Shown: piece after piece, positions 35,167-44,069 of the stretch | Layout of the letters: the number at the start of each line of letters is the position of its first letter | How positions within the stretch are numbered: the stretch's first letter is position 1 | From: Paraburkholderia caribensis | GTDB taxonomy: Bacteria; Pseudomonadota; Gammaproteobacteria; Burkholderiales; Burkholderiaceae | DNA length: 64,000 nucleotides | Direction: 5' to 3' | Assembly (NCBI RefSeq): GCF_002902945.1 | Contig: NZ_CP026102.1 | Coordinates: forward strand, 1,798,001-1,862,000 | Made by a program: the position numbers and the translations under genes | Notes under the pieces: model-generated | Databases searched by the model: none | What the model was told of the DNA's origin: nothing | The model's input: the letters and a program-made list of their open reading frames with translations, nothing else

Positions 35167-36353
35167 AGGTCTGCTTCAGACACCGCCGGCACGGCAAATA
35201 GAGGTTGGCTTGGGGGTCGCACACACGCGTGAAAGCCCACGCATTACATAGCTTTCAGTCAACGTTCTGAAAATGCAAGGTTAGCTGTATGCGAACGCTA
35301 CGACCGCAGCATTTCAATGAAGAAAAATATAAGAACCTGATGGCGCATGTCGAGGCGCGCGGCCCAATGTGCGCTCCTGTCCCTGAAACGTGTTTAAGCG
35401 ACTTATGATGCGTCTCCCGTCGAGACCCGCCTCTTAACAGGCACACTAGGCGACATCAACCTCGCAATACCGGATCGCTTCGCAACCACAAGGCCCGCAA
35501 CGAGACAGAGCAAGACGAGCATGAGTGGAGGAGGGTCTTCGTCATTGAAGGGCCTGACACCGCATCAGGCGTCACCTGAACGGCGGCAGCTGCGATAATG
35601 CAGCGCAAAACTTAAATTCGACTTAATAGTTGAGAGCGTGATCGTCTAATTTCTAAGACAGGTCGATACAAGGACAAGACTTGATCAACAAGAAAAGAGC
35701 GAGATGACAGGGATGTGCCGGCGATTTAACGCCAGCTTCCGGGGGTGGAAGTAGAACGGATGGCGCGAGACCGAGGACGTGTCAAGGTCCTTGTCCATGA
35801 AGCTTGCCGACGGTTGTTCGAAAGCGAGACACACCGGCGACTGCCCCGGCTTGGCTAGCGGCCGTCTGGCGAAACGCGATAAGGCCCCCGGCCAGCTACC
35901 GCGCGGTGTCGTGACCACATCTCTGATGGGCTTCTAGTGACCTGATACCGTAGATCGCACACTCCGATCGCTATACCGGTTCGTTACTCAGCGCGACGTG
36001 ATCACGTAACAGAATCATGCGGCGCGGCTGGGCAGCCCCGACCTCACGTTGCTTGAGTGATTCGACGGAAATGAAGCAAGTGACATGACCGGATGGCATT
36101 CGTTGCTACGACTGACAGCGTTTCTGATTATTCGGCATTCGGTATTCAGCAATATGGCAGAGCAAGCCTAGGAACGAGACTCGGCAGAATACTTATTGCG
36201 GTGCAATCTGACCATGTGCGCGACGGCAACGTGATAACTCCTGCCTGGTGGATCTTCACGCGTCACACGAATGGTGCCATCAATAGACGCAAGCGTGCAA
36301 CTAATGAGGTTATCGCTCCCATGTCAAAGTATTCTACTCTCGCGGGAGCATAA
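35167..36353. other. 1.2-kb gene-poor region
   Basis: No open frame here has a domain, a signal peptide or a good start site. Frames at 35685-35918 and 36093-36353 lack support. A 39-codon hydrophobic minus-strand frame near 35415-35525 (MLVLLCLVAGLVVAKRSG) could be a tiny membrane peptide but has no ribosome-binding site. The upstream part must hold the promoter of the regulator-kinase operon. Confidence 0.4.
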
Positions 36354-36662
36354 TCACTTTTCCGTCGCTTGAACACTTGCACCGAGTTGTGGCTTGACGC
36401 AGTCCCGTTGGTACTCCGACTGCAGGCGGGCTTCGGCGGTATCAAGATCGTCTGGATAGTCGTCCTCGCTGCCTCCCGGTTGATAACCAACTGCCTCTAG
36501 TTCGCTCAACTCATTCATCAACTGACTGTGCGTCACAGGATGCTGTAGCTTCGTAAAGGGATAGTCGTTGCACTGCTGTGGCGTGAGATGAGACGACGCA
36601 AAAGCGGGGACGCTCGTAAGAAAAAGCAGTGCAAACGCGGCGGTGATCGAAACAGTTTTCAT
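36354..36662 (-). CDS. Small secreted DUF4148-like protein (type 2)
   Basis: A 102-residue paralogue of the protein at 24282. The signal is KTVSITAAFALLFLTSVPAF with cleavage after AFA. The mature part has SHLTPQQCNDYPFTKLQHPV, THSQLMNELSELEAVGYQPG and YPDDLDTAEARLQSEYQRDC, keeping the same two Cys. A GAGGGTC-type site precedes the ATG. Periplasmic, function unknown. Confidence 0.82.
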   Translation of the reverse strand: MKTVSITAAFALLFLTSVPAFASSHLTPQQCNDYPFTKLQHPVTHSQLMNELSELEAVGYQPGGSEDDYPDDLDTAEARLQSEYQRDCVKPQLGASVQATEK

Positions 36663-37400
36663 GGCGACCCTCCAAAAGTTGATTTCGACAAATTCAGCTT
36701 ACAGAGTGCACCTGACCAATTCGGCAGCATGGCGATGAAACTTGTTTAATGTGCGTGTCACACGCTATCGCCTGCCGGCCCTCCGGTAGACCGCATTGAA
36801 ACCCCGTGCACGATGGACGGACTGCCTGTTGAAATACTATCCGCGCCGGTTTTTCGCGCGAGGGATAGACGTTGAGACAAGGAATCGAACAAAACTGAGA
36901 CCGAGGCGGCGTGCACCGCCAGTCGACGCTGATGAAGTGTCCGTCAGCGTGCATCGTTAGCCCTGGGCTGAACACCATTACAACAAGTGCCGCCAGAAAG
37001 TACCGCTCCACGAAAATCTCAGGTGCGCGGATAGCCCCGCTGTCATGTTTCACTGCGTCGCTGTGCAAACCCCAAGCCGTGTGGCGCCGCAGTTAATCCA
37101 AGACCTGGTGCGCCGCAGCAGGTCCTCGCGAGGTTCGGTGTCGCACGGGGCGCCGGACTTATGTCACCGAGGGATTTCAGCAGCTATTCCAGATACCGCC
37201 GCTTTAGTATTCTACGCAGCGCGCACATGACGCCACGCTCTGTCCACGCCCGAATCGAAAATGCGTGCTGCCGTGCGCGCTCGAACATAAGCAGCGGAGT
37301 TTAGCGACGCTGGACGGCGTCCGTCGTCCATCCACATTAACGAATGACCTTGATTCCACTGACCCTGTAGAGCGGCATTGTCATTGAAAGGAGAGAACGA
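36663..37400. other. 738-bp region without a supported gene
   Basis: A 124-codon minus-strand frame at 36694-37068 is Cys-rich (for example CTPPRSQFCSIPC) with one short hydrophobic stretch but no recognisable family or start site; I do not accept it. Other frames are shorter. The last 50 bases lead into the small membrane-protein gene at 37401. Confidence 0.35.
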
Positions 37401-37583
37401 ATGACTTCGACACCTGCATTTTCGATCCGAGCTTTAGCATGCCTTGTCAGCCTAGGTGTCTTGACGTACGGCACGCATGGACTTGCGTCGCATCAGCATT
37501 TGCATTTCGCCTATCTGACGCTCACGGCGCTCGGAGTAATTGGCGGAGCGCTCTTCACTAGTACGTGGACATTTAAGGCATGA
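37401..37583 (+). CDS. Small membrane protein, 60 residues
   Basis: Two hydrophobic segments (IRALACLVSLGVLTYGTHGL and FAYLTLTALGVIGGALFTST) are separated by a His-containing loop (SHQHLHF). AAAGGAGAGAACG precedes the ATG, one of the best ribosome-binding sites in the region. Expected in the inner membrane; function unknown. Confidence 0.6.
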   Translation: MTSTPAFSIRALACLVSLGVLTYGTHGLASHQHLHFAYLTLTALGVIGGALFTSTWTFKA

Positions 37584-37706
37584 GCGGGTCATAGCAAGAC
37601 CGGCACCTATGCCGGGATCCAACATTCCTTCTTTTCGTGAACGCTAGGATCGCAGTATCGGTTAAGTGGTACAAAGAAGTCGGTATCAACTTCGCCCGGT
37701 GACCTG

Positions 37707-38033
37707 CTAGTCACCACGCTGAACTTGTCTTGCCGGCACCCAATAATTCATTGATCCGCCAGGTATGCCGAGCAGGACTGCGGAAGGATCGTCAACCCCG
37801 TCATCGGAAAGCTCGCATGCCAAAACATTGGCTGACAGCAGCGTTACCTGCTGCGACGCGGTCATTTTGGCCAGCTTTTCGACGGTTACGGGGTGAAGTT
37901 GGCGATAAATGTCGTAGCTGATAGCCCCCGGTACGTCGCCTCTCACATGCACCGGCGTTCCTCGAGTGCAATTCGCCGCATGTGAGTTTTGCGAACAGAT
38001 AGCGGCTACGATCATAAGCAGGAACCCTTTCAT
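37707..38033 (-). CDS. Hypothetical secreted protein
   Basis: A 108-residue frame with signal KGFLLMIVAAICSQNSHA and a mature part containing CTRGTPVHVRGDVPGAISYD, KMTASQQVTLLSANVLACEL and GIPGGSMNYWVPARQVQ. Two Cys (NCTRG and LACEL) could pair. AGGTG lies about 5 bases before the ATG at 38033. I do not recognise the family. Confidence 0.5.
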   Translation of the reverse strand: MKGFLLMIVAAICSQNSHAANCTRGTPVHVRGDVPGAISYDIYRQLHPVTVEKLAKMTASQQVTLLSANVLACELSDDGVDDPSAVLLGIPGGSMNYWVPARQVQRGD

Positions 38034-38143
38034 ACACACCTCGTGGACCAAAAGTCAATCTTAACCTGAACTGCGCGCTGTCGAACTGGATGCCGTTCGC
38101 CATACGGCCTGACGATAAACCTCTTTGCACTCATACTAACAAT

Positions 38144-38591
38144 TCACCCTCGACGGCTTTCCAGGTATTTGTGAACGAATGCGATTGCCATACTGCCGTT
38201 CTCCAACGGCGGACGCGACGCGTTTGACCGGACTCAGTCGTACATCTCCGCATGCGAATACGCCGGGGATACTCGTTTCGAGTAAGTAAGGGTCGCGAGT
38301 TTCGGACCAGAGCCCGGCCTTAACGACATCGTCGCCCGTGAGCACGAACCCTCGTTGATCGCGCGCGATCTCCATCGGTAGCCATCCCGTCTCCGCGTCT
38401 GCACCGATAAAAACGAAAAGCCCTCCACAGGCTTTCCAGCTCTCCTCTCCATGTGACCCATCCCGCAAACAGATCTCCGAAAGACGGGACTCCCCCCGCA
38501 CCGCGGTCACTTCCGAATCGAGTTGGACGGAGACGTTGGATTTTGCCTTGATCTGCTCGATTAGATAGCGGGCCGCCCGTCGCGGAATCAC
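38144..38591 (-). pseudogene. Thioredoxin-reductase-type flavoprotein, C-terminal remnant
   Basis: About 150 codons matching the C-terminal third of the long thioredoxin-reductase-like proteins: AARYLIEQIKAKSNVSVQLD, GGLFVFIGADAETGWLP, RGFVLTGDDVVKAGLW and SIPGVFACGDVRLSPVKRVA, the last being the second FAD-binding motif. The N-terminal FAD and redox-centre regions are missing. Near 38198 an extra base shifts the frame; removing it gives GEGSMAIAFVHKYLESRRG and a stop at 38144-38146, the expected end. Both ends are thus damaged and it should be non-functional. Confidence 0.8.
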
Positions 38592-38604
38592 CCGTCCCCG
38601 GGGA

Positions 38605-38748
38605 AGACTACGCGACCGTTACCGGCGGCTCACCGGCAGGTCACTACGCGATTGCCCAGCGTGCGGCAAGGGTCATATGGTCCACATCGAAGGCGGTGTG
38701 CCTGGCATCCTGCCGCGCGCTCCTCCTGACCCGACCCATGTGCACTAG
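38605..38748 (+). pseudogene. C-terminal fragment of a transposase, IS91-like
   Basis: A short frame reads YRRLTGRSLRDCPACGKGHM and continues to GVPGILPRAPPDPTHVH and a stop. The LTG-x-S-x(4)-CPxCGxG pattern near the C-terminus resembles the tail of IS91-type (Y2) transposases. Upstream catalytic regions are absent. It lies next to the thioredoxin-reductase remnant on the opposite strand and probably marks the event that truncated it. The family assignment is tentative. Confidence 0.35.
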
Positions 38749-39184
38749 CCAGCATCATTGAGTCGTCCCCCTGTCTGACCGATCACCGTAGATCGATCAG
38801 CATGCTCCACCGCAGAACTGCTACATAGTCCTCGGCGACAAGCGCTTGCCGGAACATGGCCAGGCCTGCCAAGTGCTCGCCGACGCAACGCCCGAGATGG
38901 TATCGGGGCCTTCCTTAACGCACATCCGTGGCCGAAATGAAGTAGGGCCAGATTGCCAACTTATTTATGTAAAATATGCGGCAAGGGAGTCACTGGGCCG
39001 GCTGCAGTCGGCGTGAGACCGGCAGTTCGACGTCTCTTCACGAACGACGGCTTATCCGGCATGTAAGTCCGCATCAAATCCACGTCTGCCTGGGGAACTG
39101 CAAAGACGCTAGGTGGCCATGTTTGACGGATGCGCCCCCTTGGACCGCATGCGGGCCGCGCGCGGAGCTTCCAACGCGACTCCG
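38749..39184. other. Intergenic region, no gene supported
   Basis: This contains short frames only and probably the continuation of the mobile-element remnant. Confidence 0.35.
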
Positions 39185-40069
39185 TCAAGTAAATACACCA
39201 GTCGTCAAGTTGTGGAAAGCCTTTGCCGCCGGGGTGAGGCTCTGGTTCTTACGCCAGAGCATGTTGAGCTGGCGGACCACGCGAATGTCGCTAATGGGCA
39301 GCTCCACCAGATTACCGGCTTCGAGTTCATCTCTCACGGACAGACGCGACACCCACGACACCGCATGCCCGATGCGCAGCAGCCGCTTGATCGCCTCCTG
39401 GCTGCCGACCACCAGCCCCGGTTCAAGTGTGAGTTCGTGCGCCGCATAAGCCTGTTCGACGACTTCACGCGTGCCCGAACCCTTCTCGCGCATGACAAGC
39501 TCCACGTCGGACAAGGCCGCCGCGTTGAGCCTGCGCCTTCGCGACAGCGGATGATCCGGGCCCGCGACCGCGACGATCTCGTCGGCGCCGAGTGACATGA
39601 CATCGAACGCATCGTCGCCGTAGGGTCCTTCGATCAAACCAAGCTGACAGCGCTGCCCAAGTACAGCGCTCTTGACCTGTTCAGTGTTGGAGATCACGAG
39701 TTCGATGGTCACGCCCGGATACAGATCGCGATATGCGTCCATCAGCGCGGGCATCAGATACGTGCCGATCGTATGACTCGACGCAATCACCAGATGCCCG
39801 CGTTTGAGACCGGCAAACTCTGCGACCGCCGCCTCGGCCGCGTCAGCCAGCCGGAAGATCTGGCCTGCGTATTCGGCGAGCATCCGGCCCGCCTCAGTCA
39901 ACTGCATGCCGCGCGGCATACGGTCGAACAGCGCGACGCCCAGCCGCTCTTCGAGCTCACGTATCTCGCGGGTCAACGCGGGTTGGCTAACGTGCAATCG
40001 TTCGGCCGCGGCCGTCACGCTGCCCGTCTGCGCGACGGCATCGAACGCTGCCAGATGGGTGAAGTTCAT
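39185..40069 (-). CDS. LysR-family regulator (CbbR-like group)
   Basis: A 294-residue regulator. The winged helix contains GSVTAAAERLHVSQPALTRE (about residues 16-35) and LFDRMPRGMQLTEAGRMLAE. The effector domain begins LKRGHLVIASSHTIGTYLMP, characteristic of the CbbR/CysL group. It is divergent from the TDT transporter gene across a 100-bp gap and probably regulates transporter and malate dehydrogenase. An effector such as a C4-dicarboxylate is plausible but not shown. Confidence 0.9.
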   Translation of the reverse strand: MNFTHLAAFDAVAQTGSVTAAAERLHVSQPALTREIRELEERLGVALFDRMPRGMQLTEAGRMLAEYAGQIFRLADAAEAAVAEFAGLKRGHLVIASSHTIGTYLMPALMDAYRDLYPGVTIELVISNTEQVKSAVLGQRCQLGLIEGPYGDDAFDVMSLGADEIVAVAGPDHPLSRRRRLNAAALSDVELVMREKGSGTREVVEQAYAAHELTLEPGLVVGSQEAIKRLLRIGHAVSWVSRLSVRDELEAGNLVELPISDIRVVRQLNMLWRKNQSLTPAAKAFHNLTTGVFT

Positions 40070-40169
40070 GGAATACCGAAATGATATGAGAGCGATCGAA
40101 AAGATGTATTTTTAGTATATATCGACCCCCCCTAAAGTTCACTCACCGAACCCCTTAACGGAGATTGCG

Positions 40170-41321
40170 ATGAGCCAAACCCTGACCGCCCGGCGCTCGC
40201 GCAGAGGCAACCATGAAAGCCTGCTGGAAAATATCCGCCAGTTCACGCCGAACTGGTTTGCCGTGACGATGGGCACGGGCGCCGCGTTTCTGGTGCTCAA
40301 TGCGCTTCCGGTGTCGTTCGACGGCAAGGCGCTCCTTGCGCAGTCGCTCTGGATCGCGGATATCGGCCTGTATGCGATCTTCCTGTTGATGTTCGCGGGC
40401 AGATGCATCCTCTTCGGCGAGACGATCGGACCGCTGCTGCGTCATCCGTTGCAGTCCATGTTCCTCGGCGCCATGCCCATGGGGCTCGCGCCGATCATCA
40501 ATGGCTTTGTGGCTTTCGCTGCGCCGCATCTCGGCGCACCGGCCTATCAGATCGCACTGAACCTGTGGGTATTCGACGCGGTGCTGTCGGTCGTGATCGC
40601 GATCGGCGTGCCCTATGTGATGTTCACGCGCCAGGAGCACAGTCTGGAGCGATTGACTGCCGCCCTGCTGCTTCCCATCGTCGCGCCGGAAGTGGCCGCA
40701 TCCAGTGCGGGTGTGCTGGCGCCTCACCTGCCCGCTTCCCCGGCGCAGCTCGTGGTTGGAGCCGGTTACGTGTTGTGGGCTATTTCGGTCCCGCTGGCAT
40801 TCGCGATTCTGACCATCGTGCTGTTCCGATTGATCATCCACAAGCTGCCGCATCGCGAACTGGGTGTGACCAGCTGGCTCACATTGGGTCCCATCGGCAC
40901 GGGCGCACTTGGCCTCATCACACTCGGCGACGCCGCCAACAAGGCGTTCGCACATACCGGCTTGCATGACGTCGCCTCTCTCGCCAGCACCTTCGGCGTA
41001 TTCGGCGCGCTGCTGCTGTGGGGCGCAGGTCTGTGGTGGCTTGCTTGCGCGGTGCTGTTCATGTGGCGCTATCGCCTTGAAGGGCTGCCCTTCAATCTCG
41101 GCTGGTGGGGTCTCACTTTCCCGATTGGCGTCTATACGCTCGCCACATTCGCCCTTGGACGCACGACTGGATTCGATTGCTTCGTGCACATCGGCATCGT
41201 GCTCGCTGTTGCGCTCGGCGCGCTGTGGATCTTCGTAAGTTGCCGCACGGCCAGGGCGCTGCTGCACAAGGAAGTGCGATTCCGCGCTCCGTGTCTTGCG
41301 CAAGCCCGCGCCCCGGCCTGA
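40170..41321 (+). CDS. TDT-family transporter (tellurite-resistance/dicarboxylate type)
   Basis: A 383-residue membrane protein with about ten hydrophobic segments, beginning after NIRQFTPNWFAVTMGTGAAF, the hallmark start of TehA/Mae1/SLAC1-like proteins. A later segment, TFGVFGALLLWGAGLWWLAC, also fits. Members carry malate and other dicarboxylates or anions. The gene for malate dehydrogenase follows after 62 bases, favouring a malate-related substrate. A long antisense frame over the same region is a coding shadow. Confidence 0.88.
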   Translation: MSQTLTARRSRRGNHESLLENIRQFTPNWFAVTMGTGAAFLVLNALPVSFDGKALLAQSLWIADIGLYAIFLLMFAGRCILFGETIGPLLRHPLQSMFLGAMPMGLAPIINGFVAFAAPHLGAPAYQIALNLWVFDAVLSVVIAIGVPYVMFTRQEHSLERLTAALLLPIVAPEVAASSAGVLAPHLPASPAQLVVGAGYVLWAISVPLAFAILTIVLFRLIIHKLPHRELGVTSWLTLGPIGTGALGLITLGDAANKAFAHTGLHDVASLASTFGVFGALLLWGAGLWWLACAVLFMWRYRLEGLPFNLGWWGLTFPIGVYTLATFALGRTTGFDCFVHIGIVLAVALGALWIFVSCRTARALLHKEVRFRAPCLAQARAPA

Positions 41322-41383
41322 TTGCACACCCGCTTTGCCCAACCGGGCATCGACAACCGTTGAAAGAGAGAAGGAAAAAAATC

Positions 41384-42373
41384 ATGTCATCAAAAGCCAA
41401 ACGCATTGCGGTCACGGGCGCAGCAGGTCAGATTGCCTATTCGTTGCTGTTCCGCATCGCCAACGGTGACCTGCTCGGCAAGGAACAGAAGCTCGTCCTA
41501 CAACTGCTCGAACTTCCGCAGTCGATGGACGCGCTGCGTGGCGTCGTCATGGAACTGGAAGACTGTGCATTTCCGCTCGTCGAAGCCATCGAAATCGGCG
41601 ACGATCCGTACACCGCTTTCCGCGATGCCGACTATGCGTTTCTGGTCGGATCGCGACCGCGCGGAAAAGGGATGGAAAGGCGGGATCTGCTGGCCGCGAA
41701 TGCGGCGATATTCCGCACGCAGGGACAAGCATTGAATGACGCGGCAAGCCGTGACGTCAAGGTTCTCGTGGTGGGCAATCCCGCCAATACGAATGCATGG
41801 GTCACGCGGCAATTCACACCCGACCTTCCAGATGACGCCATCACGGCCATGATCCGCCTCGATCACAACCGGGCAGTGGGCCGTCTCGCTACCCGCTGCG
41901 GCGTACCCGCGGATGAGATTTATCACATGGCCGTATGGGGCAATCACTCGCCGACCATGTACGCGGACTACCGCCATGCGATGGCACGACGGGAATCTAT
42001 TCGCGTGCTGCTCGCCGACGAAGCGTGGAATCGCGATGTCTTCATCCCCGAGATCGCACGACGCGGAACGGCGATTATCGAAGCGCGCGGCGCATCGTCT
42101 GCCGCGTCGGCCGCCAATGCAGCGATCGACCAGATGCACGACTGGGTCAGGGGCAGTCACGGAAGATGGGTGTCGATGAGCATCGTGTCGAATGGCGAAT
42201 ACGGCATTCCAGCCGGGCTCGTATTCGGCATGCCCGTGACCTGCGGTAAAGGTTGCTACCGCGTTGTATCCGATATTGATATCGATGCATTCGCACGTGC
42301 ACATATCGATGCCTCTGTCGCGGAACTCATGGACGAAATGAAGGCCGTTCGCGCGATCCTCGGATTGCGATAG
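41384..42373 (+). CDS. mdh: Malate dehydrogenase
   Basis: A 329-residue NAD-dependent enzyme interconverting malate and oxaloacetate. The dinucleotide-binding loop is VTGAAGQIAYSLLFR near residue 10. The substrate-binding Arg is in SRPRGKGMERRDLL, Asp/Asn in MIRLDHNRAVGRLA and the catalytic His in WGNHSPTMYADYR. AAGGA about 9 bases before the ATG fixes the start; the frame is open further up but overlaps the transporter gene. Because mdh is usually single-copy near the succinate dehydrogenase genes in Burkholderiaceae, this copy with a transporter and LysR gene is likely an extra, inducible paralogue. Confidence 0.95.
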   Translation: MSSKAKRIAVTGAAGQIAYSLLFRIANGDLLGKEQKLVLQLLELPQSMDALRGVVMELEDCAFPLVEAIEIGDDPYTAFRDADYAFLVGSRPRGKGMERRDLLAANAAIFRTQGQALNDAASRDVKVLVVGNPANTNAWVTRQFTPDLPDDAITAMIRLDHNRAVGRLATRCGVPADEIYHMAVWGNHSPTMYADYRHAMARRESIRVLLADEAWNRDVFIPEIARRGTAIIEARGASSAASAANAAIDQMHDWVRGSHGRWVSMSIVSNGEYGIPAGLVFGMPVTCGKGCYRVVSDIDIDAFARAHIDASVAELMDEMKAVRAILGLR

Positions 42374-42401
42374 TACGCCCGAGGCATCATCTATAGCGCC
42401 T

Positions 42402-42427
42402 GCGCCCGTCGGGAAGGGGCGCGTTTC
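42402..42427 (+). terminator. Weak hairpin after mdh
   Basis: GCGCCC and GGGCGC form a 6-bp stem around a 9-base loop 28 bases past the mdh stop, followed by GTTTC. The T run is short, so this is a modest call. Confidence 0.4.
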
Positions 42428-42623
42428 AGCTCATTGGTGTGTCGACGCGTGTGCCCTCCGTGCATTTTCAAAAACTTTCTTGCGATGTCGAAAGCGCCCC
42501 ATTTGTACTACGGCGAGCATGTCTTGTAAGCCAAGAGAACTCATGGGAATAGATGGGGCCAGTTGCCCCGATATCTGGCGCCTAAACGCAGGCATCTTCT
42601 GAGAAGAACGCGAGAACGCCAAA

Positions 42624-42768
42624 TCGAGGGCGTGTGAAAACGCACCCTAAACGCGACGCTCGAAAAAATCGACCCTCCAGATCGTGCTGTGTTGGCTTCG
42701 CAGTGCCTTGGGAAGGGTAAAGCGACACCTGAAAAACCGGGTACTGTCGAGTTTTCACACGCCCTCGA
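42624..42768. mobile_element. MITE-like element with 18-bp perfect inverted repeats
   Basis: TCGAGGGCGTGTGAAAAC at 42624-42641 is repeated exactly in reverse at 42751-42768, enclosing 109 bases without a gene. The inner half, GTGTGAAAAC, is shared with the ends of the IS1182-family element at 5868-7498. A non-autonomous derivative of an IS1182-type element is therefore likely. I see no clear target duplication. Confidence 0.6.
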
Positions 42769-42943
42769 CCCGGAGCGGACAATGAGATTGCTCGACAGCG
42801 GACACTCAATCGGCGGACGCTTGAATAGCGTTTTGATCCCATATCGGGCCGAGTCGGTGCGCAACATGTTTGCCTGGATGTCTGCCATTCGGACGCTAGC
42901 AATACGAGTCGTGTCGTATATCTCGCTCAGATTGCGGAGCACT
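42769..42943. other. Short region between the MITE-like element and an SH3-type gene
   Basis: Two AGCGGACA words (near 42774 and 42800) echo the IS-end-like repeats at 15988-16033. No gene is supported. Confidence 0.3.
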
Positions 42944-43933
42944 TTACGGCTCGATCGTCAGTTGATCGGATTTGATCCAACGAAGCAGATGCTTGCCAGA
43001 AGCGTTGCCGTAGTCCACATAGGCCCAACCGGACGGCGACTGCTTCAATACCGATACTCTATCGTTTTTGACCAGATAGGCGCGTCCCGCGCTGGCATCA
43101 TCCGGGGCCTTATAAAGTGTCGCTCTTTGCACCGATATGGTCGCGGCAGGATTCCCGATTTTCGCGGCAGATGAAAGTGGCGTGCCGACGATATCAATGT
43201 CCGCTTTTGAAAGCCCGTCGTCTATCAGTCGAGCATCGTTTCGCGCGCCTGCTGCATGCAAAGCGGCCGTAATCCCCTGATACGCCCCACGATTGGCCGC
43301 CGACGGCGGATCGCAACGCAGGAGATTTCCGGCGCCCGAGTCGTTGCTAACGAGTAACCTTGGTGGCTGACCAGCACGGATAAACCGCATCAGCCGGCTG
43401 GCCGATGGACGGTCTTCCTTCAACATCAGGTTCGTCTGGTCGTCGTTTCCCCACTGCGCGGGCTGGCCCGCACGCCAGCCCGCCCCGCATATCTCGCCAG
43501 TTTGATCCGCTGTAATACAGCCCGTGCGAATCTCGATGGCAGAACAGTATTCCCGGCTCGCACCAGACTCCGTTTCTGCAGGCCCCGACGAAACCGATCC
43601 CGACTCGATTCGTTCTATGACGACATATTGGCCAGAAGGAGAAATATTGCTGTCATGCGGAGGTTGCATTAACGCACCGGGCGCGGTCGAATCGCCGGCT
43701 TTTGGCAAGACGCTGAACGTCGTGCCGTTCGGGAAATAGAAGATGGCCTGCTGCCATGCACGCCGGGCTAACGGGGCTTGAGGATTCGTCGCCTTGCCAT
43801 ACACAATTGCCCCTCCGCCCGGCAACGCGAAACGGAATGTGGACGACGGAGCGGCGGCAAGCGCTGATTCGGCAGTACCGCCGATTAGCATCAAGGCTAT
43901 GGCAAACGCCGCGCCGGTAGATACAGTGTGCAT
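42944..43933 (-). CDS. Secreted protein with C-terminal SH3-like domain, paralogue A
   Basis: A protein of about 329 residues. A hydrophobic signal-like segment (TGAAFAIALMLIGGTAESAL) ends at ALA. The middle region contains EYCSAIEIRTGCITADQTGE with several Cys. LLRCDPPSAANRGAYQGI is shared with the next gene. The C-terminus is a bacterial SH3-like domain (ATLYKAPDDASAGRAYLVKN and GWAYVDYG). A TTG start at 43987 with GGAAAAG upstream is an alternative. It follows the T6SS effector/immunity genes on the same strand and may be an accessory or second immunity protein; this is inferred from position. Confidence 0.65.
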   Translation of the reverse strand: MHTVSTGAAFAIALMLIGGTAESALAAAPSSTFRFALPGGGAIVYGKATNPQAPLARRAWQQAIFYFPNGTTFSVLPKAGDSTAPGALMQPPHDSNISPSGQYVVIERIESGSVSSGPAETESGASREYCSAIEIRTGCITADQTGEICGAGWRAGQPAQWGNDDQTNLMLKEDRPSASRLMRFIRAGQPPRLLVSNDSGAGNLLRCDPPSAANRGAYQGITAALHAAGARNDARLIDDGLSKADIDIVGTPLSSAAKIGNPAATISVQRATLYKAPDDASAGRAYLVKNDRVSVLKQSPSGWAYVDYGNASGKHLLRWIKSDQLTIEP

Positions 43934-44069
43934 GCTAAAAGAGCGGATGCGAAGTAGCAGAACATGAGTGTCTATGAACTGTTTCAATCGCTTTTCCTAT
44001 GCTCAATCTTCTTGAGGCGCACTCCGATAAGCACAAACGTTGCAATCAAGGGCACCTCCACGAAGTTAG

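Noticed and set aside
36694..37068. Cys-rich 124-codon minus-strand frame
   Set aside because: It has no family, no convincing ribosome-binding site and no proper signal peptide. Cys content alone is not evidence.
40155..41342. Long minus-strand open frame (395 codons)
   Set aside because: It is antisense to the TDT transporter gene, which has a clear family match and membrane segments. The antisense product is polar, His/Arg/Gln-rich and has no domain; it is a codon-bias shadow.
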